This document shows positions 26,388 to 35,900 of a stretch of DNA of 64,000 bases, piece by piece. Position numbers and translations under genes: made by a program. Origin of the DNA: Acidobacteriota bacterium. GTDB lineage: Bacteria > Acidobacteriota > Thermoanaerobaculia > UBA5066. Every line of letters begins with the position of its first letter. The stretch's first letter is position 1. The DNA lies in the NCBI GenBank assembly GCA_029781975.1, contig JAKOVQ010000016.1, positions 124,001-188,000 on the forward strand, in the 5' to 3' direction. Below the pieces are notes generated by a model. It searched no databases. It was given only the letters and a program-made list of their open reading frames with translations, and was not told the origin of the DNA.

Positions 26388-28028
26388 TCACTCCGTCGCC
26401 AGGACGACCTTGATGTCGGTCCGGCGGTTGAGCTGGCGGCCCGCCTCGGTCGCGTTGTCGGCGATCGGCTTGGCCGACCCGTGGCCGATCGTCTGGAAGC
26501 GGGAGGCCTCGATGTTCGGGAAGTTCTTCAGGATGTAGTTCTTCACCGCCAGGGCCCGCCGCTCGGAGAGCTGCATGTTCGCCTGGGCCTTGCCGGTGGC
26601 GTCGGTGTTCCCCTCGACCCGCAGGTAGGTGTTGCCGAACGAGGTCATCGTCTCGCCCAGGGCGTCGAGGACGAAGTACGAGCCCGACATGATCTCGTCG
26701 GAGTTCGGCGTGAAGTGGATCTGGATCTGCTTGTTGATGATCGCCCGGTCCGACGCCGACGGCGCCTTGGCGGCGACCTTCGGCTCCTCGACCTTCTGCG
26801 TCTGGTAGTGAGGGGCGAGGGCCGAGAGGAAACGGGTGTCGGCCCAGTCCTTCGCCTCGACCGGCCGGGTCACGAGCCCCTTCTTCCGCCAGATGACGAA
26901 CGCCGTGTCGAACAGGGTGTCGTAGTGCGCCTTCCCGCCGGACAGGCCGTAGAACTGGGCGTTGTCCGCGTACGGGGTGAGCTTGAGGCCCGAGAGCATC
27001 CCCGAGACCGTCTCGTCGTCCAGCTTGAGGGCCTTCGCGACGACGTTGTACGAGCCCGCGGGGTCCGCCTTGATCATGTCGATCCCGTCGAACCAGCCGT
27101 GGATGAAGTCGCGGACGGTGTCGGGGGCCTTGTCGATCAGGTCCTGCCGGGCGCAGAGGGTGTCGGCGATGATGTTGGTCGCCGCCGCCGTCGAGACGAG
27201 GACGTGCGCCTCGTCGCCGCGCGCGGTCACGGCGGCCGAGAGGTCCGGCTCCCACGTCACCGCGGCGTCCACCTGCTTCGCCTTGAACATCGCGGCGGCC
27301 GCGGGGGCGTCCTGCGTGAAGACGATGTTCTTCTCGACCGCCGCCCTGTCGTCGGGGGAGAGCCCCGACTGCGAGAGGAGGTAGAGGAGGAGGAAGTGCG
27401 AGGGGGTGAACTGGGTGCAGGAGATCTTCTTCCCCTTCAGGTCCTCGATCGACCTGATCGACGAGAGGGAGACGATCCCGTCGCCGCCGCGCGACCAGTC
27501 CTGGAGGATGACCGACTTGGCCTTCTGCCCCTGCTCGGCCAGGATCGACGCCTCGCGCGCCCAGTTGTCGACCGTGTTCCACATGACGTCGACGTCCCCC
27601 TTGCGGAAGGCGGCGAGCTTGGCCGCCGGGTCCTCGAGGAGGACGAACTTCACGTCGAGGCCGTACTTCTTCCGGTACCCCGACGCCGGCCCGGGGTCGA
27701 GCCCGCCGTTGAAGACGATCCCCGGGGCGTGGCCCGCCCAGGTGTTGATCGCCACGACGAGCGGGCGGCTCAGCTTGCCCGAGGTGGCGAGCGCCGCGGG
27801 CGCCACCCCCTCCGAGCCCTTGTCGCGCCCCGCGTCGGGCGGGGCGTTCCTCAGGGCGGCGAAGTCCGTCGCGTCGACGCCGGAGCCCTTCCCGGCGGCC
27901 GGCGCGCTCCCCTTCTCGGCGCCGGCCCAGGAGCGGATCTCGGCCCCCTTGTAGTGCCACACGGCGAACCCGAGGACCCCCGCGATGACGAGGGTGATGA
28001 AGATCTTCGCGAACGGGGTGAGCTTCAT
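26388..28028 (-). CDS. Membrane-anchored ABC substrate-binding protein fused to OmpA domain
   Basis: This 546-residue protein has a single N-terminal membrane anchor (about 7-25, no cleavage motif), a flexible region to about residue 85, an NMT1/SsuA-like periplasmic binding domain (about 88-410; VVAINTWAGHAPG, KGDVDVMWNTVDNW, VDAAVTWEPDLS) and a C-terminal OmpA peptidoglycan-binding domain (430-546; HFTPNSDEI, VEGNTDATGK, LSERRALAVKNYI, GHGSAKPIADN, GRQLNRRTDI). The last segment keeps the asparagine/arginine residues that contact diaminopimelate. The design tethers the binding protein to both the inner membrane and the cell wall. It lies between pspA and its permease. Annotation databases contain a similar binding-protein/OmpA type, so the fusion itself may not be unique. 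Confidence 0.88.
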   Translation of the reverse strand: MKLTPFAKIFITLVIAGVLGFAVWHYKGAEIRSWAGAEKGSAPAAGKGSGVDATDFAALRNAPPDAGRDKGSEGVAPAALATSGKLSRPLVVAINTWAGHAPGIVFNGGLDPGPASGYRKKYGLDVKFVLLEDPAAKLAAFRKGDVDVMWNTVDNWAREASILAEQGQKAKSVILQDWSRGGDGIVSLSSIRSIEDLKGKKISCTQFTPSHFLLLYLLSQSGLSPDDRAAVEKNIVFTQDAPAAAAMFKAKQVDAAVTWEPDLSAAVTARGDEAHVLVSTAAATNIIADTLCARQDLIDKAPDTVRDFIHGWFDGIDMIKADPAGSYNVVAKALKLDDETVSGMLSGLKLTPYADNAQFYGLSGGKAHYDTLFDTAFVIWRKKGLVTRPVEAKDWADTRFLSALAPHYQTQKVEEPKVAAKAPSASDRAIINKQIQIHFTPNSDEIMSGSYFVLDALGETMTSFGNTYLRVEGNTDATGKAQANMQLSERRALAVKNYILKNFPNIEASRFQTIGHGSAKPIADNATEAGRQLNRRTDIKVVLATE

Positions 28029-28094
28029 GTCGGTCTCCCTCCGCTGAAGCCGCGACCGCGGCGGGGGCTCCCGCGCCGTCGCGCTGCCGGCCGG

Positions 28095-28117
28095 TCGGCC
28101 CCGGTCCCGCCGGGGCC
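28095..28117 (-). promoter_or_regulatory. Strong hairpin between pspA and the binding-protein gene
   Basis: A perfect 9-bp GC-only inverted repeat (CGGCCCCGG / CCGGGGCCG) with a 5-base loop lies a few bases after the pspA stop. There is no T tract, so full termination is doubtful. It could stabilise the 3' end of the pspA message or lower expression of the genes behind it. Confidence 0.4.
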
Positions 28118-28122
28118 GGGGG

Positions 28123-28836
28123 TCACATCGTCTTCTGACCTTGCGCGGCCTGCTGGGCCGCGCGCTTGGCCTTGAGCTCCGCGAGCTGCTGCTTGGCCTG
28201 GACGTCGCCCGCCTGGGTCTTGAGCGCCGCCAGCCGCGAGTCGAGCGACGACTCCTGCAGCTCCTTGCCGAGGTTCGCGGCGGCGACCGTGGTCTTGATG
28301 TGCTCGCGGACGTTGTCGAGGGCCTTCACCTCGGCGTCGACCGAGAGGCCGTCGAGCTGCTCCTGGATCTTCAGACGCGCCTGCGCGGAGTGCATCCGGG
28401 CGAGCTGGACGTCGCGCTCGGCCTTCAGCTTCTTGATCTCGCTCTGCACCTGCAGGAGAGAGCTCTTCGCCGCCTCGGCGTCCTTCGAGGCGGTCTCCAT
28501 GTCGGCCTTCAGGTCGTTGGCCTCCGCCTCGAGCTGGTTCTTCTTCTGGATGACGATGACGGCCAGGTCGTCCTGGTTGGTCTCGACCGCCGCGTTCAGC
28601 TCGGCCTCGGTCTGCGCGAGCTCGCGCGTCGCCTTCTTGAGCCGCTCGTCGATGTCCTCGCGCCGCTTGATGATCGCGGCGGTCGCCATCTTCAGCTTGT
28701 TGTACTTCTCCACCATCGAGTTGATCGCGTTCTCGTAGGCGATCTCGGGGTGCTCCTTCTCGATGTCGGAGATCCAGAGGGAGAGGAACCCCTTCCAGAG
28801 GTTCCTCAGGCGGCTGAAGAGACCCACGTCGGCCAT
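28123..28836 (-). CDS. pspA: PspA/IM30 family membrane-stress protein
   Basis: This 237-residue protein is of the PspA/Vipp1 type, which belongs to the ESCRT-III superfamily and assembles on damaged inner membrane. The N-terminal amphipathic helix [18 protein letters not shown] is followed by the long coiled-coil hairpin (about residues 45-150; [21 protein letters not shown] is at its heart) and the helical C-terminal domain to residue 237, ending in an alanine/lysine-rich tail. The N-terminal helix is more hydrophobic than in E. coli PspA. It starts 4 bp after the preceding coiled-coil gene. No pspF or sigma-54 promoter is seen. Confidence 0.92.
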   Translation of the reverse strand: MADVGLFSRLRNLWKGFLSLWISDIEKEHPEIAYENAINSMVEKYNKLKMATAAIIKRREDIDERLKKATRELAQTEAELNAAVETNQDDLAVIVIQKKNQLEAEANDLKADMETASKDAEAAKSSLLQVQSEIKKLKAERDVQLARMHSAQARLKIQEQLDGLSVDAEVKALDNVREHIKTTVAAANLGKELQESSLDSRLAALKTQAGDVQAKQQLAELKAKRAAQQAAQGQKTM

Positions 28837-28840
28837 GGTG

Positions 28841-29521
28841 TCATCCCTTCCTCTCGGCGGGGGCGCCGGGGTCGATGAGTCGGGGCGACTCCTTCACCAC
28901 CCGGGCGACCTCGTCCTGACCGAAGAACTCGAGGACCTTCTGGACCTCGAGCTTCTTCTCGTTGCACTGCGTCTGCACGGCGGCCTGCTCGGCCAGCTTC
29001 CGGTCGAGGAGGCCGCGGGACTCCTGGATCTTCTTCTCGTAGTCCTCGATCAGCGTCCTCACCTGCTCGGCGAACCCCGCGGTCTGCTGCGCCCCGTGCT
29101 GGATGTACCCCTCGAGCGCCTGGATCGACTGGACCCCCGTCTCGATGATCTTCTCGATCGGGATCCCGAACGCCTTCAGCGAGGCGCCGACGATCTGCCG
29201 CTTCACCGCCGGGTCGGTCCCCTCGGGGAGGCCGGCGAGGAGGGTCTGCGCCTTGGCGAAGAGATCGCGCTCGGAGGAGTCGATCCCGGCGGCGTCGAGG
29301 ACGCCCGCGAAGTCCACCGCGCCGCCCGTCGCCTTCGGCGGCTCCCTCTCGAAGCTGACGCGCGGCGGGGGCGGAGGCGGGGGGGGCTCCCCCGCTCGCG
29401 GGCCGCCGACGGTCGCGTCGGCGGAGGGCTCGGCCCCTCCGTCGGCGGCGGGGCCTTCCCCGTCCTCCTTGACGACGAACCAGCCGAGAACGGTGTGTCC
29501 CCAGTTCTTCTTGTCTGTCAT
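28841..29521 (-). CDS. Coiled-coil protein of unknown function (first gene of PspA cluster)
   Basis: This 226-residue soluble protein is not recognised. Its N-terminal 20 residues ([16 protein letters not shown]) form a conserved-looking patch, followed by an acidic and proline-rich linker that includes eight prolines in a row near residue 50, and then a helical region (about 75-215) with heptad-like segments such as [21 protein letters not shown]. No membrane segment or enzyme motif. The gene is 4 bp ahead of pspA and 27 bp behind the FAD oxidoreductase gene. A TAAGAT hexamer (29548-29543) may be a -10 element. Likely a PspA partner or regulator, by position only. Confidence 0.75.
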   Translation of the reverse strand: MTDKKNWGHTVLGWFVVKEDGEGPAADGGAEPSADATVGGPRAGEPPPPPPPPRVSFEREPPKATGGAVDFAGVLDAAGIDSSERDLFAKAQTLLAGLPEGTDPAVKRQIVGASLKAFGIPIEKIIETGVQSIQALEGYIQHGAQQTAGFAEQVRTLIEDYEKKIQESRGLLDRKLAEQAAVQTQCNEKKLEVQKVLEFFGQDEVARVVKESPRLIDPGAPAERKG

Positions 29522-29548
29522 GGGGTTCCTACGCGGGCCACGATCTTA

Positions 29549-30892
29549 TCAAGCGGGCCCGCCCCCGCGCCCCGCGTCGGCGAGGAGCGCGTCGGCGGCC
29601 TGCCGCCCGAGGCGCACGGCGTAGTTCTGCCCCCGGTCCTCCGGGTAGATCTGGGCCATGCAGGCGGTATAGAGGCCGGGCACCTCCGTCCGGAGCCCCG
29701 GGAGGAGCTCGGAGTAGCGCGCCCCGACCACCGGCTGGGCGTACTCGCCCCGGAAGATCCGCCGGGCGAGGACCCAGCTCTCGTCGAAGCCGGGCCGGAC
29801 CCGCGCGAGCGCCGGGAGGTAGAGGCGCCAGAGCTCCTCGTCGCGCATCCGCCAGCGGGGGTCGTCGGGGAGGACGTAGTTCGAGAGGTAGACGACGTGG
29901 CGGCCGCCGTACCAGTCCGGCGGGAGCAGGTTCGTCTGCTCGATGACGCCGCCGAAGGGGAGCGAGGCGTCGCCGACGTTGAGCCAGTAGTACGGGGTCA
30001 GGCGCCTGTCGAGCTCGAGGAGCGGGCAGAGGGCGTGGGCGTACGCGACCCGGGCCCAGCGCCCGCGCAGCTCCTCCGGGAGGCCCGGGGCGATCCGGAG
30101 GAGCTCGGGGAGGGCGACCGTCGAGAGGACCTTCTCGAACGCCTCCGCCCCGCCGGCCGTCTCGACCCGGAGCCCCCCGCCCTCCCGGGCGACGAGCCGG
30201 ACGGGACGCGCCGTCCGGACGTCGCCCCCTCGGGAGCGGACCCTCGCCAGGAGGGCCGCGATCCCCCGGCCGAACGAGCCACGCATGTAGCCGAGCCGCT
30301 CGCCGAGCCCCGACGCGGAGCGGGACCGGGAGCGGAGCGCGATCTTCCCCCAGAGCCAGACGAGGCCGATCTCCTCCGCGCGGGCACCGTACTTCTGGGC
30401 GAGGAGCGGTCCCCAGACGGTCTCGTACGCCTTCCCGAAGCCGTTCCGGCGCATCCACCCAGCGGCCGTCTCCCCCTCGAGCCGCCGCCAGTCCCGCTCG
30501 CCGCGGAGCCGGAGCGTCGAGAGGACGAACTGGAGGCGCCCGGCGACCCCGAGCGGCGCGAACCTCAGGAGGGAGGCGGGGGTGCCGAAGTCCCAGAGGC
30601 GGCCCGCGGTGAAGAAACCCATCCGCGAGGAGAGCCAGAGGATCTCGCCGTCGAGGCCGAGGTCCCGGGCGAGGTCGACGTAGTCGACGTCGGAGGTGAA
30701 GAGGTGGTGGTAGAAGCGCTCGAGCGGAGCCCCCCCCACCTCGCAGACGCCGACGAGACCCCCGGCCTCGGGGTACTTCTCGAAGACCGTCACCGGGAGG
30801 CCCGCCGCGAGGAGCCGGTCGGCTGCGACGAGCCCGGTCAGCCCGCCGCCGATGACCGCCACGCGCGGCGTGCCGACGCCCTCGCCCGCCAC
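29549..30892 (-). CDS. FAD-dependent amine-oxidase/protoporphyrinogen-oxidase-like oxidoreductase
   Basis: This 447-residue flavoprotein has the N-terminal dinucleotide fold VAVIGGGLTGLVAADRLLAAG followed by the acidic end of strand 2 (VFEKYPEAGGL), as in amine oxidases, phytoene desaturases and UDP-galactopyranose mutases. The C-terminal FAD segment is PGLYTACMAQIYPEDRGQ with NYAVRLGRQAADALL. Such proteins often sit in polysaccharide or glycolipid loci. GTG start, 6 bp from the divergent DUF2298 gene. Its substrate is unknown; a sugar-nucleotide or polyprenol-linked step is plausible given the glycosyltransferases next door. Confidence 0.83.
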   Translation of the reverse strand: MAGEGVGTPRVAVIGGGLTGLVAADRLLAAGLPVTVFEKYPEAGGLVGVCEVGGAPLERFYHHLFTSDVDYVDLARDLGLDGEILWLSSRMGFFTAGRLWDFGTPASLLRFAPLGVAGRLQFVLSTLRLRGERDWRRLEGETAAGWMRRNGFGKAYETVWGPLLAQKYGARAEEIGLVWLWGKIALRSRSRSASGLGERLGYMRGSFGRGIAALLARVRSRGGDVRTARPVRLVAREGGGLRVETAGGAEAFEKVLSTVALPELLRIAPGLPEELRGRWARVAYAHALCPLLELDRRLTPYYWLNVGDASLPFGGVIEQTNLLPPDWYGGRHVVYLSNYVLPDDPRWRMRDEELWRLYLPALARVRPGFDESWVLARRIFRGEYAQPVVGARYSELLPGLRTEVPGLYTACMAQIYPEDRGQNYAVRLGRQAADALLADAGRGGGPA

Positions 30893-30898
30893 GGCGCC

Positions 30899-32956
30899 AT
30901 GCTACCGTGCGCCGCGCCCGTGTCCGCAGGCGCCCTCCTGACCTTCGCCGTCTTCCTCGCGCTCGCCACGCTCGCCGGGGCGGCCGCCCTCGTCCGCGTC
31001 CTGCCCCGGGACGAGGACGCCGACGCGGCCGTGGCGCTCGGGCCGTCGGCCGGCCTTCTCCTGGCGGCGCTCCCCGGGTGGCTCCTCTCGGCGGCGGTGC
31101 GGGTCCCGGCCGGGCTCGTCCTGGCCCTCGGTGCCGCCGCCTGGGCGGCGGCGCTCGGACTCGGCGCCCGCCCGCTCCTCCGCCTCCTCGCGCGTCCCCG
31201 CCGCCTGCTCGTCCCGCTGGCGGTGCCGCTCGCGGCCACGCTCCTCTTCCTCTGGCTCCGCTGGCCGGCCGGCGCGATCCGCGACACGGAGAAGCCGATG
31301 GACTTCGCCGTCCTCTCGGCGGCGATGACGACCCCGTCCCTGCCGCTCGGGGACCCGTGGCTCTCCGGGGAGCGCTTCTCCTACTACCACCTCGGGACCC
31401 TCGCCCTCGCCCTCCCCGCCCGGGCGGCTGGGCTCCCGTCGGAGGACGCCTACAACCTCCTGGCCGCGCTCCTCGCCGGCCTCGCGGCGTCCGCGGCGTT
31501 CGCCGCCGGCCGCCTCCGCGGCGGCGGCCGGCGGCTCGCCCTCGCGGCGTCCGCCGCGCTCGTCCTCGCCGGGACGTTCGACGGCGCCCGGCAGCTCCTC
31601 GCCGGGACCCCGGTCGGGGGGATCGACCTCTGGGCGTCGTCGCGGCGGGTCGCGCACGCGATCACCGAGTGGCCCCTCTTCACACTCCGCCTCGGCGACC
31701 TCCACCCGCACGCCGTCGCCCTCCCCCTCCTCGTGGCCTGGGCCGGCGCCGCCGGCCGGCTCCGCGGGGCCTCGGGGGTGGCGGCGCAGGGGCTCCTCCT
31801 CGGCTCCCTCCTCGCCACCAACCCGTGGGACGCGCCCGCGGCCCTCCTCGTCCTGGCGGCCGGGACGCTGGCGCGCGACGAGCTCCTCCCCGCCGTGAAG
31901 GAGTCCGCTGCGACGCTCCTCGCCGCCGTCCCGGTCCTCCTCCCGTTCCTCCTCGGCCCCCGCCCGCCGTTCCTCGGCCTCTCCCTCTCGCCGGCGGCGA
32001 CCACGAGCCCCGAGGCCTTCCTCCACCTCGGCCCGTTCGTCGCCGTCCCGGCCCTCGCCCTCGGCGTCGCCCTCGTGAGGTCGCAGGACCGTCCCGACCG
32101 GCAGCTCCTCTTCGCCGTCCTCCCGCCGACGATCGGCGTCGCCCTCTCGATCGTCTCCCAGCGGCCGGTCCTCGGCCTGGCGCTCGGCTTCGCCTCCGGG
32201 GTCGCGCTCGTCTGGGGGCGGCTCGCCGGGACGCTCCGGAGCGCGTTCCTCCTCGCCTCCGCCGGCGCCCTCCTCGCCTCGGTCCCGGAGGTGATCGTCG
32301 TCCTCGACCCCTACGGCGACGACTACCGGCGGATGAACACCCTCTTCAAGACGTGGGCCGGGGCGGTGCCCCTCCTCGTCGTCGCCTCGGCCCTCCTCCT
32401 CCCGCTCGCCCTCGCGGCGCGGCGCGGCCGGCGGACGATCCGGGCCCTCCTCCTCGCGACGCTGGCGGGCGCGCTGGTCCACCCGGCGGCGGCCGTCGCG
32501 ACCCGGCTGGCCGCGACCGGCGGAGGGCTCGACGGGCTCTCGGCCCTCGCCGCCGAGGCCCCCGGGGACGTCGCGGCGATCCGCTGGCTCCGCGAGCACG
32601 CCCCGGCCGACGCCGTCGTGGCGGAGGCGCCGGGCGAGGCCTACTCGCTCCACGGGCGGATCTCCTCCGCCACCGGCCGGCCGACCGTCCTCGGGTGGGC
32701 GTCACACGAGGGGATCTGGCGCGGCAGCGCCGCGCGAGAGGAGATCGAGGCGAGGAAGGCGGCCCTGAAGACGCTCTACACCTCGGCCGACGCGGCGGCC
32801 GTCGGCCAGGCCGTCCGGACGTACGGCATCCGGTACGTCGTCGTCGGCCCGCTCGAGCGGAAGGACTTCGGGCCCGGGGCCCTCCGGGCGCGCGCGCTCT
32901 TCACGAGGGTCCTCGACGCCGACGGGACGGAGCTCTTCGAGGTCCGCGCCCCGTGA
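30899..32956 (+). CDS. DUF2298 (Chlor_Arch_YYY) multispanning membrane protein
   Basis: This 685-residue inner-membrane protein has about twelve to fourteen helices. DUF2298 hallmarks are clear: KPMDFAVLSA, GERFSYYHLGTL, AITEWPLFTLRLGDLHPHA, LATNPWDAPAA and YRRMNTLFKTW. The family is thought to be GT-C-like glycosyltransferases using lipid-linked donors, but no member's reaction is established to my knowledge. A soluble C-terminal domain begins near residue 550 (IRWLREHAPADAVVAEAPGE), similar to that of oligosaccharyltransferase-like proteins. ATG 30899 is given; GTG 30920 is also possible. The stop overlaps the next gene (GTGA). Confidence 0.85.
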   Translation: MLPCAAPVSAGALLTFAVFLALATLAGAAALVRVLPRDEDADAAVALGPSAGLLLAALPGWLLSAAVRVPAGLVLALGAAAWAAALGLGARPLLRLLARPRRLLVPLAVPLAATLLFLWLRWPAGAIRDTEKPMDFAVLSAAMTTPSLPLGDPWLSGERFSYYHLGTLALALPARAAGLPSEDAYNLLAALLAGLAASAAFAAGRLRGGGRRLALAASAALVLAGTFDGARQLLAGTPVGGIDLWASSRRVAHAITEWPLFTLRLGDLHPHAVALPLLVAWAGAAGRLRGASGVAAQGLLLGSLLATNPWDAPAALLVLAAGTLARDELLPAVKESAATLLAAVPVLLPFLLGPRPPFLGLSLSPAATTSPEAFLHLGPFVAVPALALGVALVRSQDRPDRQLLFAVLPPTIGVALSIVSQRPVLGLALGFASGVALVWGRLAGTLRSAFLLASAGALLASVPEVIVVLDPYGDDYRRMNTLFKTWAGAVPLLVVASALLLPLALAARRGRRTIRALLLATLAGALVHPAAAVATRLAATGGGLDGLSALAAEAPGDVAAIRWLREHAPADAVVAEAPGEAYSLHGRISSATGRPTVLGWASHEGIWRGSAAREEIEARKAALKTLYTSADAAAVGQAVRTYGIRYVVVGPLERKDFGPGALRARALFTRVLDADGTELFEVRAP

Positions 32957-35900
32957 GCGGGCCGGGGCGCTTCCGGACCGGCCTCGCCCTCGTCGCGCTG
33001 CTCGGCCTCGCGGCCCGGCTCCACGGGATCGGGTGGGACGGGTGGCAGCACCTCCACCCGGACGAGCGCTTCCTGACGATCGTCTCCGACGCGATCCGCC
33101 TTCCGCCCCCCTCCCTCTGGTTCGACACGGCCCGCTCTCCCGCGAACCCGCACAACGCCGGGCAGAGCTTCTACGTCTACGGGACGCTCCCGCTCTTCCT
33201 CTTCCGCGGGATCGCCGCAGCGCTCGGGAAGGCCGACTACGACGGTCTCCTCCGCGTCCAGCGCGGGGTCGCCACCCTGGCGGACTTCGCGACGATCCTC
33301 CTCCTCGGCCTCCTCGCGCGCCGCCTGGCGCCGCCGGGCGCACGAGAGAAGGCGGGTCTCCTCGCGGCGGCGCTCTGGGCGGCCGTCCCCTTCGCGATCC
33401 AGCAGGCCCGCTTCGGGACCGTCGACACGCTCGGGACGGCGTTCGTCGTCGCGGCGCTCCTCGTCTCGGTGACGCGGCGGACGCCGGGCGGAGCGCTCCT
33501 CGCCGGCCTCCTCCTGGGGGCCGCGGGCGCCTGCAAGGTGAACCTCCTCGTCTTCGGCGCCAGCCTCGGCCTGGCGTTCCTCCTCGGGGCGGAGGTCCGA
33601 CGGTCGCCGGCCCGCCTCGCGGCGTGCGGGGCGCTCGGGATTCTCGGGGCGCTCGTCGCGTTCCGCGTCCTCGACCCGTACGCCTTTCGCGGGCCGGGGC
33701 TCCTCGGCGTCGCCCCGAATCCGGCCTGGCTGGCGAACCTCGCCGAGCTCCGCGGGCTCCTGAAGGTGACGTCGTGGTACCCGCCGGGGGTCCAGTGGGT
33801 GGACCGACCCCCGATCGATTTCGCGTCGAGCCTCCTCCTCTGGGCGACCGGCCCGCTCCTCGGTCTCTGGCTCGCGGGGGCCTCCGTCGCCCTCCTCCAC
33901 CGGGCCCTCCTCGGCCGGCGCGAGGTGGCCGTCCGCCTCCTCCCGGTCGTCGCCGTGGCGGTCCCGCTCCTCGTCTGGCAGTCGCTCCAGCCCGTCGCCT
34001 CGGTCCGCCATGCCCACACGGCGCTGGCGCTCCTGGTCGCGGCGGGGGCGGCGGCCTTCCCGCTCCTCCTCGGGCGCCTCGCGCGGCCGGCCGCTCTCGC
34101 CGTCCTCGCGGGCACCGCCCTCGCCGGCGCCGCCTTCCTCGGGATCGCCTCGCGCGAGCACACCCGGCTCGCCGCGTCCCGGTGGCTCGGGACCGCCTTC
34201 CCGAACGGCGCGCGCGTCGCCTTCGAGTACTGGGACGACGCCCTCCCGCTCCCCCTTCCCGACGTCCCGTGGGAGGGGTTCACGGGCGAGGCGCTCCCGG
34301 TCTTCGAGCCCGACTCCCCGCGGAAGGCGGGGCAAGTGCTCACCGCCCTGGCACGATCGGAGGTCTACGTCCTCTCGTCCCGCCGCGCCTTCGCGCCGCT
34401 TTCGCGGCTCCCGGACGCCTACCCGTGGACGTCGGAGCTCTACCGGCTCCTCGACAGCGGGGCCCTCGGGTTCGAGAAGGCCGCCGTCTTCGAGAGCCCT
34501 CCCGGGATCGGGCCCCTGCGCTTCGACGACCGGACGGCCGAGGAGGCGCTCTCCGTCTACGACCATCCCGTCGTCACGATCTACCGGCGAACGTCCCGCT
34601 TCTCGCTCCCGCTCGCCGAGCGGCTCCTCGCGCGCGTGGGCGAGCTCCCGCCCGAGCCTCCCGACCCCGCGACGGTCGAGGCGCGCGGCGTCCCGCCGGA
34701 CGAGTCCCCTCGGGCGCGGGCCCGGGGCTGGCCGGCGCCCCCGCCGCCCCGGCCGAAGGGGCTCGTCGGAGGCGCGGTCGCGGTCGCCGGCTGGCTCCTC
34801 TTCGTCGAGGTCGCGGGCGCGCTGGCGGCCGGGTTGCTCCTGGCGACCGGCTCCCGTCCCTCTCTCGCCTCCGGCCTCGGGCGGCCCGCGGGCTTCGCGC
34901 TGGCCGGGCTCCTCTGGCTCTGGCTCGGCTCCACCGTCCCCGGGTACCCGTTCCTCGCCCTGCCGCTCGTCGTCGCCGCCGCGGCCGCGGCGTGGTTCAC
35001 CCCGGCGGGGCGGCGGGGGATGCGTCTCCTCGGACGGTCGCGGCTCCTCTTCCTCGCCCTCTTCGGCGGGTTCCTCCTCGTCCGCGCCTTCAACCCGGAG
35101 ATCTTCTGGGGCGAGAAGCCGATGGACGGGGCGCTCCTCGGCGCGGCGCTCCGCTCCCCGCGGCTTCCGCTGTACGAGCCGTGGTTCGACGGGGCGCCGC
35201 TCGACTACTACGCGCAGGGCTTCCTCCCGGTCGCGTTCGCGGCCCGCGCCTCCGGGGCCTGGGCGGGGCTCGCGTACAACCTCGCCTGCGCCACCCTTCC
35301 GGCCTTCCTCGGAGGCGCGCTGTTCGCGATCGGGCGCCTCCTCTCGGGACGGCGGCTCGGCGGGTTCCTCGCGCTCCTCCTCGGCCTCCTCTCGGGGACC
35401 CTGGCGCCGCTCCTGAACGCGGGGTGGCGGACCGCCCCGTTCGGGTTCGACGGCTTCTGGGCCGCCTCGCGCGTCGTCCCGCCGGTCGGGATCGACGAGT
35501 TCCCGCTCTTCACCGCCCTCTTCGCGGACCTCCACGCCCACTTCCTTTCGTGGGCGCCCTTCGCCGCGCTCCTCGGCCTCGCCCTCGGGCGGACGCTCCG
35601 GCGACCTCGGGCCGGGAGCCGGGCCGACCGGGGCGGGGCCCTCCTCCTCGGCGCGCTCGCCGGCGCGGTCCACCTGACGAACCCGTGGGAGACGCCGCTC
35701 GCGGCTCTGCTCCTCCTCGCGGCGCTCCCTCCCCGCCGGCCGAAGGGCGAGCCGCTCCGGGCCGCGGCCGCGACGGCGCCGTTCCTCCTCGCCGGAGGGG
35801 CGGCCCTCCTCGCCGCCCTCCCTTCGCTCCTCGCCGTGAGGACGAGCCCCGTCGGGGTGGAGCTCGACGCGCCCCATCCGGGGGTCCTCCTTCCCTACGT

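Noticed and set aside
30902-32653. Long acidic minus-strand frame opposite the DUF2298 genes
   Set aside because: Glutamate/arginine/glycine-rich shadow of leucine/alanine/proline codons on the other strand.
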